Shown here: piece by piece, positions 46,932-56,016 of the stretch | Layout: each line of letters begins with the position of its first letter | Numbering within the stretch: the first letter of the stretch is position 1 | Assembly (NCBI RefSeq): GCF_025264685.1 | Contig: NZ_CP073721.1 | Span: 3,649,001 to 3,713,000, forward strand | DNA: 64,000 bases | Direction of reading: 5' to 3' | Origin: Dactylosporangium roseum | GTDB taxonomy: Bacteria > Actinomycetota > Actinomycetes > Mycobacteriales > Micromonosporaceae | Program-made: the position numbers and the translations under genes | The notes under the pieces: generated by a model | What the model saw: only the letters and a program-made list of their open reading frames with translations | Database searches by the model: none | What the model was told of the DNA's origin: nothing

Positions 46932-48255
46932 TGTCAGCGCGCGGCGCCGCCGCGAGGTTATTGACGCGCTGCGCCGGGGCACCGTCCCCGGCAACGGACT
47001 CGACCTGCTCGCCGTCGGGCTGGACCGGTTCGAGGCCGCCATCGACGCCGAACTCGACACCGCGTCCGCCGGCGGTGCGGTGTTCAAAGCGGTCCGCGGC
47101 GAGTACGGCGCTGGCAAAACGTTCTTCACTCGCTGGCTCGCCGAACGCGCGAAACACCGCGGGATGGCCACCGCCGAGGTCCAGATCTCCGAGACCGAAA
47201 CCCCTCTGCATCGGCTGGAAACCGTCTATCGGCGCATCTGCGACAACCTCACCACGGCCGAGTTCCCGCCGTCGGCGCTGCGGCCTGTCCTTGACGCCTG
47301 GATGTACAGCCTCGAGGAAGACGTCCTGGCCACTGGCGACATTGCCGAGACCGACAGCGATGCCCTCGACGACGGCGTCGACCGGCTCCTCGACCGACGC
47401 CTCGGCGAGATCGCCCGCAGCGCACCAGCCTTCGCCGCGGCCCTGCGCGGCTACCGAACCGCCGCGGGCGCCGGAGACCAGGCCACCGCCCAAGGCCTCG
47501 CCGCCTGGCTCGGCGGCCAGCCCAACGTCGCCTCCACCGTCCGCCGCGCCGCTGGCCTGAAAGGCGAGCTCGATCACTTCGGCGCACTGGCCTTCCTACA
47601 AGGGCTGCTGACCGTGCTCCGCGGCTGCGGACACCCAGGACTGCTCGTCGTCCTCGACGAGGTCGAAACGCTGCAACGCATGCGCTCCGACGTCCGTGAC
47701 AAGGCCCTCAACGCGCTGCGGCAGCTCATCGACGAGGTCGACGGCGGCCGGTTCCCCGGCCTCTACCTCGTCATCACCGGGACCCCGGCATTCTTCGATG
47801 GCGTGCAGGGCGCCCAACGCCTGCCACCTCTCGCGCAGCGCCTCGCCACCGACTTCACCGCCGACGCCCGCTTCGACAACCCGCGCGCCGTCCAACTCCG
47901 GCTACCCGGTTTCACCACCGAAGGCCTGCGCGAACTCGGAGGTCGAGTGCGCGATCTGTTCATCGCCGGTCTGCCTGACCGGGACCGGGTTGCCGCCACC
48001 GTCGACGACGCCTATCTGGCCCTACTCGCCGACACCGTCACTGGCCGGCTCGGCGGCAAGGTCGGCGTCGCCCCCCGGGTTTTCCTGAAGAAGCTCGTCG
48101 CGGATGTCTTGGACCGCACCGAGCAGTTTCTGGACTTCGACCCGCGTCGCGACTACCCGGTGACGGTGACCGCCGCCGAGCTTACCGACGTTGAACGCAA
48201 CGCCGCCGGTCTCGCCGTCGAGTCCGTCGACGACATCGACCTCACCCTGCCGTGA
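46921..48255 (+). CDS. brxD: BREX ATP-binding protein BrxD
   Basis: 444 residues from GTG 46921; an upstream TTG at 46909 was rejected. A P-loop (GEYGAGKTFFTRWL, about 57) and Walker B (LLVVLDEVETL, about 240), followed by VITGTPAFFDG, show an AAA-type ATPase. In type 2 BREX this gene follows pglZ and precedes brxHI, exactly as here. It overlaps both neighbours (11 and 4 bases). Confidence 0.9.
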   Translation: MTVDVSARRRREVIDALRRGTVPGNGLDLLAVGLDRFEAAIDAELDTASAGGAVFKAVRGEYGAGKTFFTRWLAERAKHRGMATAEVQISETETPLHRLETVYRRICDNLTTAEFPPSALRPVLDAWMYSLEEDVLATGDIAETDSDALDDGVDRLLDRRLGEIARSAPAFAAALRGYRTAAGAGDQATAQGLAAWLGGQPNVASTVRRAAGLKGELDHFGALAFLQGLLTVLRGCGHPGLLVVLDEVETLQRMRSDVRDKALNALRQLIDEVDGGRFPGLYLVITGTPAFFDGVQGAQRLPPLAQRLATDFTADARFDNPRAVQLRLPGFTTEGLRELGGRVRDLFIAGLPDRDRVAATVDDAYLALLADTVTGRLGGKVGVAPRVFLKKLVADVLDRTEQFLDFDPRRDYPVTVTAAELTDVERNAAGLAVESVDDIDLTLP

Positions 48256-50351
48256 CCGCCGTCGACCGGCTCCACCCGGGCGTCGCCCACCACATCGTCA
48301 ACACCCTCGGCTGGCGCACACTCCGCCCGCTGCAGGAAGCCGCCATCGAACCCGTCCTCGCCGGCGACGACGCCCTGCTGCTCGCCCCGACCGCTGGCGG
48401 CAAGACCGAAGCCGCGGTGTTCCCGGCCCTGACCGCCATGGCGGAGGGCGCCTGGACCGGCATCTCGGTGCTGTACTTGTGCCCGCTGCGCGCCCTGCTC
48501 AACAACCTTCACCCGCGGATCGCCGGCTACGCGAGCTGGCTCGGCTGCACGGCCGGCCTCTGGCACGGCGACACGTCCGCCACCCAGCGCCGACGGCTGC
48601 GCCTCGAACGACCCGACATCCTGCTCACTACGCCTGAGTCCCTCGAAGCGATGCTCGTGTCCACGCTGACCGACCCTCGGCAGGTCTTCGCCGACCTGCG
48701 GATGGTCATCGTCGACGAGGTTCACGCCTTCGCCGGGGACGACCGAGGCTGGCACCTGCTCGCCGTTCTCGAACGGCTGTCCCGCATCGCCGGACGCCGG
48801 GTGCAACGCATCGGCCTGTCCGCGACCGTTGGCAACCCCGGCGACCTTCTGCACTGGCTGCAGGGCACCAACGCCGCCCACCGGCCCGGCACCGTGGTCG
48901 CGCCGAGCGCACCGCCCGGCCCGACCCCGGCCATCGACGTCACGCTCGACTACGTCGGCGGCGTCGACAACGCCGCCACCGTCATCGCTGCCCTGCACCG
49001 CGGCGAGAAACGCCTCGCCTTCTGCGACAGCCGCGCCCAGGTCGAACAACTCGCCCTCGCCCTGCGGGCCAAGGGCGTTCGCACGTTCGTGTCCCACTCT
49101 TCCCTGGCCGCCGACGAACGCCGCCAGGCCGAGCAGGCATTCGCCGAGGCCCGCGACTGCGTCATCGTCGCCACCGCCACCCTCGAACTCGGCGTCGACG
49201 TCGGCGACCTCGACCGCGTCATCCAGCTCGATGCACCACGCACCGTCGCCTCTTTCCTGCAGCGACTGGGCCGCACCGGCCGCCGGCCCGGCACCGACCG
49301 CAACACCCTCTTCCTCGCCACCAAGCACGACACGCTGCTCAAAGCCGCCGGGCTGCTCAACCTGTGGCTGGACGGATACGTTGAGCCGGTCGTGCCGCCG
49401 CCGCGACCCCGGCACATCGCTGCGCAACAGATTCTCGCGCTGTGCCTGCAGGAACACCGGATCGGCGGTGGGACGTGGCCGTCCTGGTACGGCGACCTGG
49501 CGATCTTCGACCAGACCACACCCGCGATCGTGGAATGGCTCGTCCAATCCGGGCACCTCGACCGCGACACCGGCATGCTCGCCATCGGACCGCAGACCGA
49601 ACGCCGGTACGGTCGGCGGCACTTCATGGAACTGCTGACCGTCTTCGCCGCCGCCCCCGAGTTCACCGTCCTGCATGGCCGCCGCGAAGTCGGCAGCACC
49701 GACGCGATCGTGCTCACCATGAAGGTCGACGGCCCGCGCGTCATCGTCCTCGGCGGCCGTGCGTGGAAGGTCACCCACATCGACTGGAATCGGCAACGCT
49801 GCTACGTCGAACCCACTGACCTGCCTGGTCGCAGCCTCTGGCACGGTTTCCTGCCGCCGGAGTCCTGGAGCCTCGCCCAAGCCCAGCGCCGGGTGCTCCT
49901 CGGCGCCGACCCGGACGTCACGTGGTCCAACCGTTCTGTACAGGCCCTTGCTGCGGTCCGCAGGGAACGGGCCGATCACGCCTGGGCCGGCGGTAGCGTC
50001 GTCGAGGCACGGGAGGACGAACATCGCTGGTGGACCTGGGCCGGTCGGCGCGCGAACGCGACCATCGCCGCGGCCCTGCCCAAGGCCGTCGTGGATGGCG
50101 CCCGCCTAGACGACCACATGGTGCGGCTGCGCCGGGACCTGACCGCCGGTGAGCTTCGGCACCTGGTCGACGCCGTTGACGTCGAGCGGCTTGCGGCACC
50201 CGACATCGACGAACGAGCCGTCGCCGGCCTCAAGTTCGGCGACGTGCTGCCACCGCACCTGGCAGTCGCCACGCTCGCCGAGCGGGCCGCGGACCCCGTC
50301 GGCGCCGCGGAGATCCTGAGCGCACCCCTGCGCTGGGTCAACTCCCCGTAG
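48252..50351 (+). CDS. brxHI: BREX Lhr-like helicase BrxHI
   Basis: 699 residues. Motifs: LAPTAGGKTEAA, DEVH in VIVDEVHAFAGDD, GLSATVGNP, CDSRAQVEQLA and LGRTGRRPGT, as in Lhr-type SF2 helicases. The C-terminal part (winged helix and beta region) is of the Lhr kind. This is the last gene of the type 2 BREX operon; its end overlaps by 14 bases the convergent nuclease-like gene. With pglW, X, Y, Z and brxD the set is complete. Confidence 0.9.
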   Translation: MTAVDRLHPGVAHHIVNTLGWRTLRPLQEAAIEPVLAGDDALLLAPTAGGKTEAAVFPALTAMAEGAWTGISVLYLCPLRALLNNLHPRIAGYASWLGCTAGLWHGDTSATQRRRLRLERPDILLTTPESLEAMLVSTLTDPRQVFADLRMVIVDEVHAFAGDDRGWHLLAVLERLSRIAGRRVQRIGLSATVGNPGDLLHWLQGTNAAHRPGTVVAPSAPPGPTPAIDVTLDYVGGVDNAATVIAALHRGEKRLAFCDSRAQVEQLALALRAKGVRTFVSHSSLAADERRQAEQAFAEARDCVIVATATLELGVDVGDLDRVIQLDAPRTVASFLQRLGRTGRRPGTDRNTLFLATKHDTLLKAAGLLNLWLDGYVEPVVPPPRPRHIAAQQILALCLQEHRIGGGTWPSWYGDLAIFDQTTPAIVEWLVQSGHLDRDTGMLAIGPQTERRYGRRHFMELLTVFAAAPEFTVLHGRREVGSTDAIVLTMKVDGPRVIVLGGRAWKVTHIDWNRQRCYVEPTDLPGRSLWHGFLPPESWSLAQAQRRVLLGADPDVTWSNRSVQALAAVRRERADHAWAGGSVVEAREDEHRWWTWAGRRANATIAAALPKAVVDGARLDDHMVRLRRDLTAGELRHLVDAVDVERLAAPDIDERAVAGLKFGDVLPPHLAVATLAERAADPVGAAEILSAPLRWVNSP

Positions 50352-51410
50352 GGTGCAGCTCAGCCGACTCGTAGTCCAGCTGATACACCGTCACGGCGCC
50401 GCGGCGCAGTCGGTACAACACGATCGTCGACAACAGGCTTTCCTCGACGATGCGCGCGCGTTTGCGGTACCGCTCGCTGTCATCGATCCACGCCTCGACA
50501 CGGTCCGGCAACGTGAACGTCAGCCGGTATGCGTCCGGACGCTCGCGGGGGAACAGTTCCCACTGGGTCACGTGCGAGTCGGACCGGCGCCGGCGCAGGC
50601 CGATCGAGTGCCGCTGCTTGTGTTGGGTGAACGTCAGGAAATGCTGCATCGTGTACGGCGGTTGCGCCGTCAACGTCAGCACGAACGGCGCCGGCGGGAA
50701 GCCGAGGAGCAGCTCACCGCCCTGCGCCACCTGAAGCCCGTGCCCCATCCCGGCGGCGATCTTCGCCAAGGCCTGCTCGATCGCGTCAGACCACCACGAC
50801 GGCGTGGTGAGCTGCGGCAACACCGATCCACCGGTCTCCAGGTGGCGGCGAACCGCTTCGCGTAGTTTGGCGCGCGGAACCGACTGTTGCAAAGACGCCT
50901 CGAGCTGGCGCACCTCGTCTGCCGCGTCCGCGACCGCCGCTCGCAGCCATGCAAAGCTGTCGCCGGACAAGTCCACGAGGGAGATCTGATGCGCGATCGC
51001 GTACTCCTGAGCGGGGGCGGAAAAGCCTGAAGTGGAGAACAGCGTGACACGTACCGGTAGCGACGTCGTGGTCTCCGGCCCGGACCCAGCTGGATGTAGT
51101 TCTCGTTCACGTCGCTGACGACCCCGAACGCGTTGCGAACCTCATGGATGCCGGTGGTCCCGGCTCGGAACTTCGCCTCCACGAACAGCCGGATCGGCAG
51201 TGAGAACGGCGGCACGAACGCGAACTCGCCGAGCGTGTCCGCCTGGTGGTTCGCCCCACGTCCCACCACGGACAGGCCGTTGCCGGCCCATTCGAGCGCG
51301 CCATCCGGGTCGTCGCCCACATCCGTCAGCAGACGGTATCCGCTCGCGCGGACCAGCCACGCGATAGCCTCCTCCAGGAGATGCCCGCGCAGCACCTCGA
51401 CAGACGTCAC
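50338..51410 (-). pseudogene. Nuclease-like gene, frameshifted
   Basis: The N-terminal frame starts near GTG 51410 (or ATG 51476) and contains LFVEAKFRAGTTGIHEVRNAFG, a PD-(D/E)XK nuclease signature. At about 51080 the frame breaks after YIQLGPG; the protein then continues in the frame ending at 50338 (PETTTSLPVRVTLFSTSGF, then the 212-residue C-terminal part). One missing C in a GGGCC(C) run explains it. It lies tail-to-tail with brxHI. It is probably a restriction-type accessory gene lost by mutation, unless the deletion is a sequencing error. Confidence 0.6.
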
Positions 51411-51952
51411 TGCCGAACCATACCGGCCGTGCGACCTTGCATCGGGTGCGGTGTTCGGAGATGACCAGATGATCATCTATCCGGCGCACGGGCGCCGGGG
51501 CTGCTACCTCGCATCCGAGCTTTACTGTGGGGTAATTCGCTTCGAGCCGAAGCGCTCGCACGCTGCTCGGGCGGGCGGGCGGGCGCAGCGGCGGGGGAGC
51601 GGAGCATCAACTTCGGCGGGTTCGCCAGCTGTGCCGTCTCGCGTCCTCTGTACGAAGGGCTGTACGCGCAGGCCGATGCTGAAACCGCCGCCGCCTCTGA
51701 TCTTTGCAGGTGGGAGCCGATATGGCCATGACCTATTCACTCGTAATGATTAGGTCTTCCCGCTAAAGCATGTACTACCTACGCTGGATTTTCCAGCCGC
51801 AAATTCGGTCGGTTCTGAACTCATTTCGCATTGAGCCCTCCTCGTGGTGTGGGGAGTGGCATTCGGCCGTCGGAGACCTCATTGTCCTAGGATGCTTGAG
51901 GCGATGGGGTCGGAGTTGCGGTTACATGCAGCGGAGAGTGTGGGAGGTTAGG
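51411..51952. other. Gap upstream of the excisionase-like gene
   Basis: About 540 bases. Apart from possible promoter sequence for the gene at 51953 and the minus-strand nuclease gene, I see no gene, repeat or RNA that I can support. Confidence 0.3.
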
Positions 51953-52270
51953 ATGCCGTATTCCGCCAGCTCGGCCAACGGCGGTGGAGAAGTGGAGCCG
52001 GCAGGGAAGCTGCTGACGATCGATGCAGTGGCGGAGCTTCTCGGGGTCTCATCGCGGTGGCTTGCGGACGAGTGCCGTGCCGGTCGGATCGCTCACGTCC
52101 ACATCGCTCGGAAGCGGCGCTTCACCGCCAAGCAGGTGGATCAACTCATCGAGCGCTTCAGCGTGCAGCCGCAGCAGGAGGAGCCGGAGCGGCTGCATCC
52201 AGCTGTCAGTAATCGGGTTTACCGCCGGCTTCAGCGGCAGGGCGTGATCCCGCCGACGAGACCGGCGTAG
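51953..52270 (+). CDS. Excisionase-like helix-turn-helix protein
   Basis: 105 residues from an ATG with a GGGAGG ribosome site six bases upstream. LLTIDAVAELLGVSSRWLADECRAGRIAHVHIARKRRF is a MerR-type winged helix as found in excisionases and in AlpA-like regulators (shown here only as spaced cues: helix LLTIDAVAELLG, recognition helix SSRWLADEC). Lying among the recombinase genes of the island, it is a good candidate for the directionality factor. It is convergent with the 374-residue gene, 37 bases away. Confidence 0.7.
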   Translation: MPYSASSANGGGEVEPAGKLLTIDAVAELLGVSSRWLADECRAGRIAHVHIARKRRFTAKQVDQLIERFSVQPQQEEPERLHPAVSNRVYRRLQRQGVIPPTRPA

Positions 52271-52307
52271 GGCTTGGGCGCCGTGGCCGGTCAAGGTGGA
52301 GATCCGG

Positions 52308-53432
52308 TCAGGCCCCAAGCCGTTCAGCGTTGTCTGCTGCGCGAATCCGTACGGCGTCGAGGAACTCTTGCTGGGTCGGGCTGCCGCGTGTGGCCTCCAA
52401 GCCTTCCGCATGCGCTGCTTCCCGGTTGATGTATTCCGCGTACACGGTCCAGCATCCACGGATGCCGGCCACGAACTGCTCCAATAGGTCAGAGGCCGGT
52501 CGGTGCGGGGCGAGCGGAGTGAGCCTGACCCGGTCGACCTGCTCAAGGTTGTAAGGATTGCTGTCGTCGGCCTCCGCGAGCCGGATCGCCTCCACGATCG
52601 CGTCCCTGGCTCCGTAGAGATCGACAGCTTCCCCGTCGGCGATGGCGGTCGCCTGCTCGACCAGGTCGATGACCGCGTCACGCGGCGTGCACCGCAACGA
52701 CATCATCTCCAGGACTGTTGTCGCCGCCGTGTGGGGGAGTGCCTCGATGTTGTCTGCCGCGTCCAGGACTGCCGTGGTGGGGATGCCGGAGATGTCCGCG
52801 ACGACGCTGACGGCCGCCTCGAGCCAGTGCGCCGCGGCGACGGCGGCGGCCGTTGGGTCCAGCGTCGTGAACAGCTCCTCGCTGCCGAGCGGCTCGCGGT
52901 GGAGCGCCTGGTCCGCGGCGACGACCTGAACCGGGGACACGTCGAGCCGACTTAGCGTCACCGCTTGACGGGCTCGTCCCGAAAGGTCGCCTCGCGCAGC
53001 AGCCTCGACCGACGCGACTTCGCGCCGTACTTCGGCAAGCACCGCACCGTCCAGGTCGGCATTTCCGACGAGGTCCAGCGCTGTCGCGATCCGGTGCGCG
53101 GCATCGTCGATCGGGTCGTAGAAGGCAATGGGCACGTCCGCGGCGGTGCCGGTTCGATGTTGCACGACCGCGGCGATCCAGTCGCTCAGCGCATCGCCGC
53201 GGTCGAGATGCGCGTCATCAATGATCGTGCCAGCTCCCGGGACTGCATCAGCCCGGACATAGGACTCCCACAGTGTTGCCGAAAGCGTCGACAGGGCCTC
53301 CGTCAGATCCGCGCCGTGTTCGGCCGCCACGCCAGCAGGCAGCGTTGCCACCGTCTGCGCTACGCCGCCGAGCCCAGCCTGCCACATGGCGATCAACAGC
53401 CCGCGATCGCCGTCAATCCCGTAGATCGTCAT
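52308..53432 (-). CDS. Unknown protein coupled to integrase 1 (374 aa)
   Basis: 374 residues from an ATG at 53432 with GAAAGAGG upstream; its start overlaps the integrase 1 stop (ATGA), so it is co-translated. The protein is acidic, Ala-rich and almost wholly helical, with no motif I recognise, no signal peptide and no membrane span. Coupling to a recombinase suggests a role in integration, excision or maintenance of the island, but this is inference only. Confidence 0.6.
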   Translation of the reverse strand: MTIYGIDGDRGLLIAMWQAGLGGVAQTVATLPAGVAAEHGADLTEALSTLSATLWESYVRADAVPGAGTIIDDAHLDRGDALSDWIAAVVQHRTGTAADVPIAFYDPIDDAAHRIATALDLVGNADLDGAVLAEVRREVASVEAAARGDLSGRARQAVTLSRLDVSPVQVVAADQALHREPLGSEELFTTLDPTAAAVAAAHWLEAAVSVVADISGIPTTAVLDAADNIEALPHTAATTVLEMMSLRCTPRDAVIDLVEQATAIADGEAVDLYGARDAIVEAIRLAEADDSNPYNLEQVDRVRLTPLAPHRPASDLLEQFVAGIRGCWTVYAEYINREAAHAEGLEATRGSPTQQEFLDAVRIRAADNAERLGA

Positions 53433-54523
53433 GAAACCTCTTTCGGAGAGACGCCCAGGCCGCCGCGGTGTGGGGCTGTCGATGCACCACGAGGTGCTGA
53501 GGCGAGTGGATGCGGCTCGCCGGTGAGTGCGGCTATCGCTGCCGCGACCTCGTGGACGTCCGCGCGGACATACGTGGCGGTCGGACCCGCGTCGTTGCGG
53601 CCGGTGTGGCCGGCGAACGCGCGAGCCACGGCGTAGCTGAAGTTCCGTTCGACCCAGGTCAGCGTCGTGTGCCGCAACCAGTGCGTGCTGATCTGCTGCG
53701 TGGCGACCCAGGACAGGTGCCGGCCGAGGCGCTGCCAGATGTAGTCGTACCGTCGGCGGGTGATCGTTCGGCCGTTGCGGTAGCGCAGCAGCTGCTCTCG
53801 CGTACCGGCGGCCGCACCGCGCTGTTCGGCATGCGCCAGGAGGTGCTGCATCAGCGAAGGCGAGACCGGCTGCCAGCGAACAGTCTCGCCCTTCTCTCGG
53901 AGCCGGACAAGGCACTGCTCCACGTCCAGGTCAATGCGACGCAGGGCCAGCGCGCCGCCGCGGCGGCATGCCGTTTCCACGTGCAGCCGCAGCAGCAGCG
54001 TGTCGAGCTCGGGGTCATTGCCGGTCGTCGAGGCCAGCGCGAACACCTGCGTCAGCTGCCCGTCGGTCAACGCGTGCCGGGTGCTGGCCAGCCGCCGCGG
54101 CTTCGAGACCCGCACCGCCGGATTCGCCGCCTCCGACAGCAGCCCATCCGCCACCGCATGCTGATACAGGCACCGCAACGCCGAGATCATGTGCTCCGCG
54201 GCGCTACGCCCACCCCGCGAGTTGCTGCGCACCACAGCCGACCGCTTCGCGCTCTCAGCGAGCTGCTTGATCTCCGAAGCGGTCGGCTCGTCGAGCCGCC
54301 GATGACCCCAGACTTCCCGAATTCGCCGCCAATATGAGGCATAGGCTCGCCGGCTGCCCGGCGAGACTGCGTCGGCGATCCGGTCGAGGTACTCATCGAA
54401 CGTCGGTACGGTGCGTGGTGCCGAGTTTACGACGAGGTCGCTGACGGAGACGCCAAGGCGGTCCAGCAACAGCCGAACCGTCTCGAGGTCGACCGCTCCG
54501 GACCGGTCCTCCGCCAGCGTCAC
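53429..54523 (-). CDS. Tyrosine recombinase (island integrase 1)
   Basis: 364 residues from GTG 54523, which overlaps the stop of the AbrB-like gene (GTGA). The catalytic set is visible: Arg in ETACRRGGALAL, His-x-x-Arg in STHWLRHTTLTW, His in AFAGHTGR and the nucleophile Tyr in TATYVRAD. The N-terminal part (from about residue 25 to 120) is a core-binding, SAM-like domain (TFDEYLDRIADAVSPGS). It is clearly homologous to integrase 2 (55006-56016), and both are preceded by an AbrB-like gene. It is likely to act at the tRNA-Leu attachment site. Confidence 0.85.
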   Translation of the reverse strand: MTLAEDRSGAVDLETVRLLLDRLGVSVSDLVVNSAPRTVPTFDEYLDRIADAVSPGSRRAYASYWRRIREVWGHRRLDEPTASEIKQLAESAKRSAVVRSNSRGGRSAAEHMISALRCLYQHAVADGLLSEAANPAVRVSKPRRLASTRHALTDGQLTQVFALASTTGNDPELDTLLLRLHVETACRRGGALALRRIDLDVEQCLVRLREKGETVRWQPVSPSLMQHLLAHAEQRGAAAGTREQLLRYRNGRTITRRRYDYIWQRLGRHLSWVATQQISTHWLRHTTLTWVERNFSYAVARAFAGHTGRNDAGPTATYVRADVHEVAAAIAALTGEPHPLASAPRGASTAPHRGGLGVSPKEVS

Positions 54524-54987
54524 TGTGAAGGCCCGAACACGGGATGCAGCAGTTCCGCGAGGACCGGCATCGAATAGATCATCACGGTGTCGAGAGCCGG
54601 TCGTGCCACGGCAAGGACGCGGTCGCCCTGGACCAGCCCGACGGCATGCCGGATCTCCGACGGCAGCCGAAGGTACCCCTGCTTCGTGACGGCCACGCCG
54701 CTGTCCTGCGCCGTGGACAGCTGGACCACACCCGCGGTGATGACGATGGTGAGCAGCTGACCCGGCAACCACCCGAGCACGCGAGCCGGCGAACCATCCG
54801 CCAACCGCCCACGCGCGTCAACCGTCGTCACCACACAGTACATATCCTCGGCCGCCGCCACCGACCGCAGAGCGGGCATAGGCAATCCGGCGAGGCTGTG
54901 CGGCTCGGCGAGCTCGGGAAGGAACGTCACGATGTAACCCTGACCCAAACCGTGGCTTGGCCGGCACGTGTCATCGCGTGTGGCCAC
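54520..54987 (-). CDS. AbrB/SpoVT-like DNA-binding protein 1
   Basis: 155 residues from GTG 54987. Two swapped-hairpin-like halves are visible: TTVDARGRLADGSPARVLGW and the clearer VTKQGYLRLPSEIRHAVGLVQGDRVLAV, as in AbrB/MazE regulators. It ends in a GTGA overlap with integrase 1. The same pairing recurs at 56013-56462 with integrase 2. An inverted repeat (54961-54994) covers its start codon and could be its own operator. Confidence 0.7.
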   Translation of the reverse strand: MATRDDTCRPSHGLGQGYIVTFLPELAEPHSLAGLPMPALRSVAAAEDMYCVVTTVDARGRLADGSPARVLGWLPGQLLTIVITAGVVQLSTAQDSGVAVTKQGYLRLPSEIRHAVGLVQGDRVLAVARPALDTVMIYSMPVLAELLHPVFGPSQ

Positions 54988-54994
54988 GTGCCGG
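54961..54994. promoter_or_regulatory. Inverted repeat over the start of AbrB-like gene 1
   Basis: Perfect ten-base arms (CCGGCACGTG and CACGTGCCGG) with 14 bases between them. The right arm overlaps the GTG start at 54987, and the whole lies just before the end of integrase 2. It may be an operator for the downstream pair or a hairpin ending integrase 2 transcripts. Confidence 0.5.
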
Positions 54995-55005
54995 CCACCG
55001 AACGG

Positions 55006-56016
55006 CTAGACCAGCGGGTGAGGCTCGCCGGTCAGTGCCGCGACGGCCGCGGCGAGCTCTTCGACGGTCGCTTTGACGTACGTGGCGGTGCTGCCGACGT
55101 CGCTGCCGCGGTCGGTGTGGCCGGCGTAGCCGCGGGCGATCGCGTACCCGAAGTTCCGTTCCACCCACGTCAGGGTCGTGTGCCGTAGCCAGTGCGTGCT
55201 GATCTGCTGCGTCGCCACCCATGGCAGCGCCTCGCCGATCCGGCCCCACAGCGTGTCGTAGCGGCGGTGGGTGATCGGCCGGCCGTTGCGGTATCGCAGC
55301 AGCTGATCGTCCGGCGGCGCCTGCCGCTGTTCGGCGTGCAGCAGCAGGTGCTGCATGAGGGTGGGGGAGACCGGCTGCCAGCGGACCGTGTCTCCTTTCT
55401 CCTGGAGTCGGATCAGGCACTGGGTGGGGTCGAGGTCCCTCGGCCGCAACGCCAAGGCGCCGCCGCGGCGGCATGCGGTCTCCGTGTGCAGCCGTAGCAG
55501 CAGACTGTCGAGGTCCGGGTCCTCGCTTGTGCGGGCCGCGGCCTCGTTGATCTCCGCGAGCCGGGTGTCCGGCACCGCCCGCCGCGTGGACGGCATCCGG
55601 CGCGGCTTGCTGACCTTCAACGCAGGGTTCTCACCCTCCGACAGCAGCCCATCGGCGACCGCCCGTCGATACAGGCACCGCAGCGCGGCGATCAAATTCT
55701 CGGCCGACCCGTGCCCGCCGCGCGCGTTGCGCCGCTGCACCCGATTGGCCTTTACATGCTCGGACAGCCGCTCGATATCCGACGCCCGGACCTCATCGAT
55801 CCGCCGCTGCGACCAATGCTCAAGGACCCGGTTCCAGTACGTGTTGTACGCCTTGCGACTGCCTTCACTGACCGCCTCCCGCACTACCGGGATGTACTCG
55901 GCGAACGTCGGCGCCGCTGGCCGCCCAGCGCCGACGAGATCAGCGGGAGAGATGCCCATCCGCGCCAAAAGCAGCCGAGCCGCCTCCAGCTCCGCCGACC
56001 CCGCCGCGGCGGTCAC
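55006..56016 (-). CDS. Tyrosine recombinase (island integrase 2)
   Basis: 336 residues from GTG 56016, overlapping the stop of AbrB-like gene 2. The catalytic residues are in ETACRRGGALAL (Arg), STHWLRHTTLTW (His, Arg), GYAGHTDR (His) and TATYVKAT (Tyr). It shares long identical stretches with integrase 1 (for example VRWQPVSP, ATQQISTHWLRHTTLTWVERN), so the two are paralogues from a duplication of the AbrB-integrase pair. It is the recombinase nearest the tRNA-Leu. Confidence 0.85.
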   Translation of the reverse strand: MTAAAGSAELEAARLLLARMGISPADLVGAGRPAAPTFAEYIPVVREAVSEGSRKAYNTYWNRVLEHWSQRRIDEVRASDIERLSEHVKANRVQRRNARGGHGSAENLIAALRCLYRRAVADGLLSEGENPALKVSKPRRMPSTRRAVPDTRLAEINEAAARTSEDPDLDSLLLRLHTETACRRGGALALRPRDLDPTQCLIRLQEKGDTVRWQPVSPTLMQHLLLHAEQRQAPPDDQLLRYRNGRPITHRRYDTLWGRIGEALPWVATQQISTHWLRHTTLTWVERNFGYAIARGYAGHTDRGSDVGSTATYVKATVEELAAAVAALTGEPHPLV

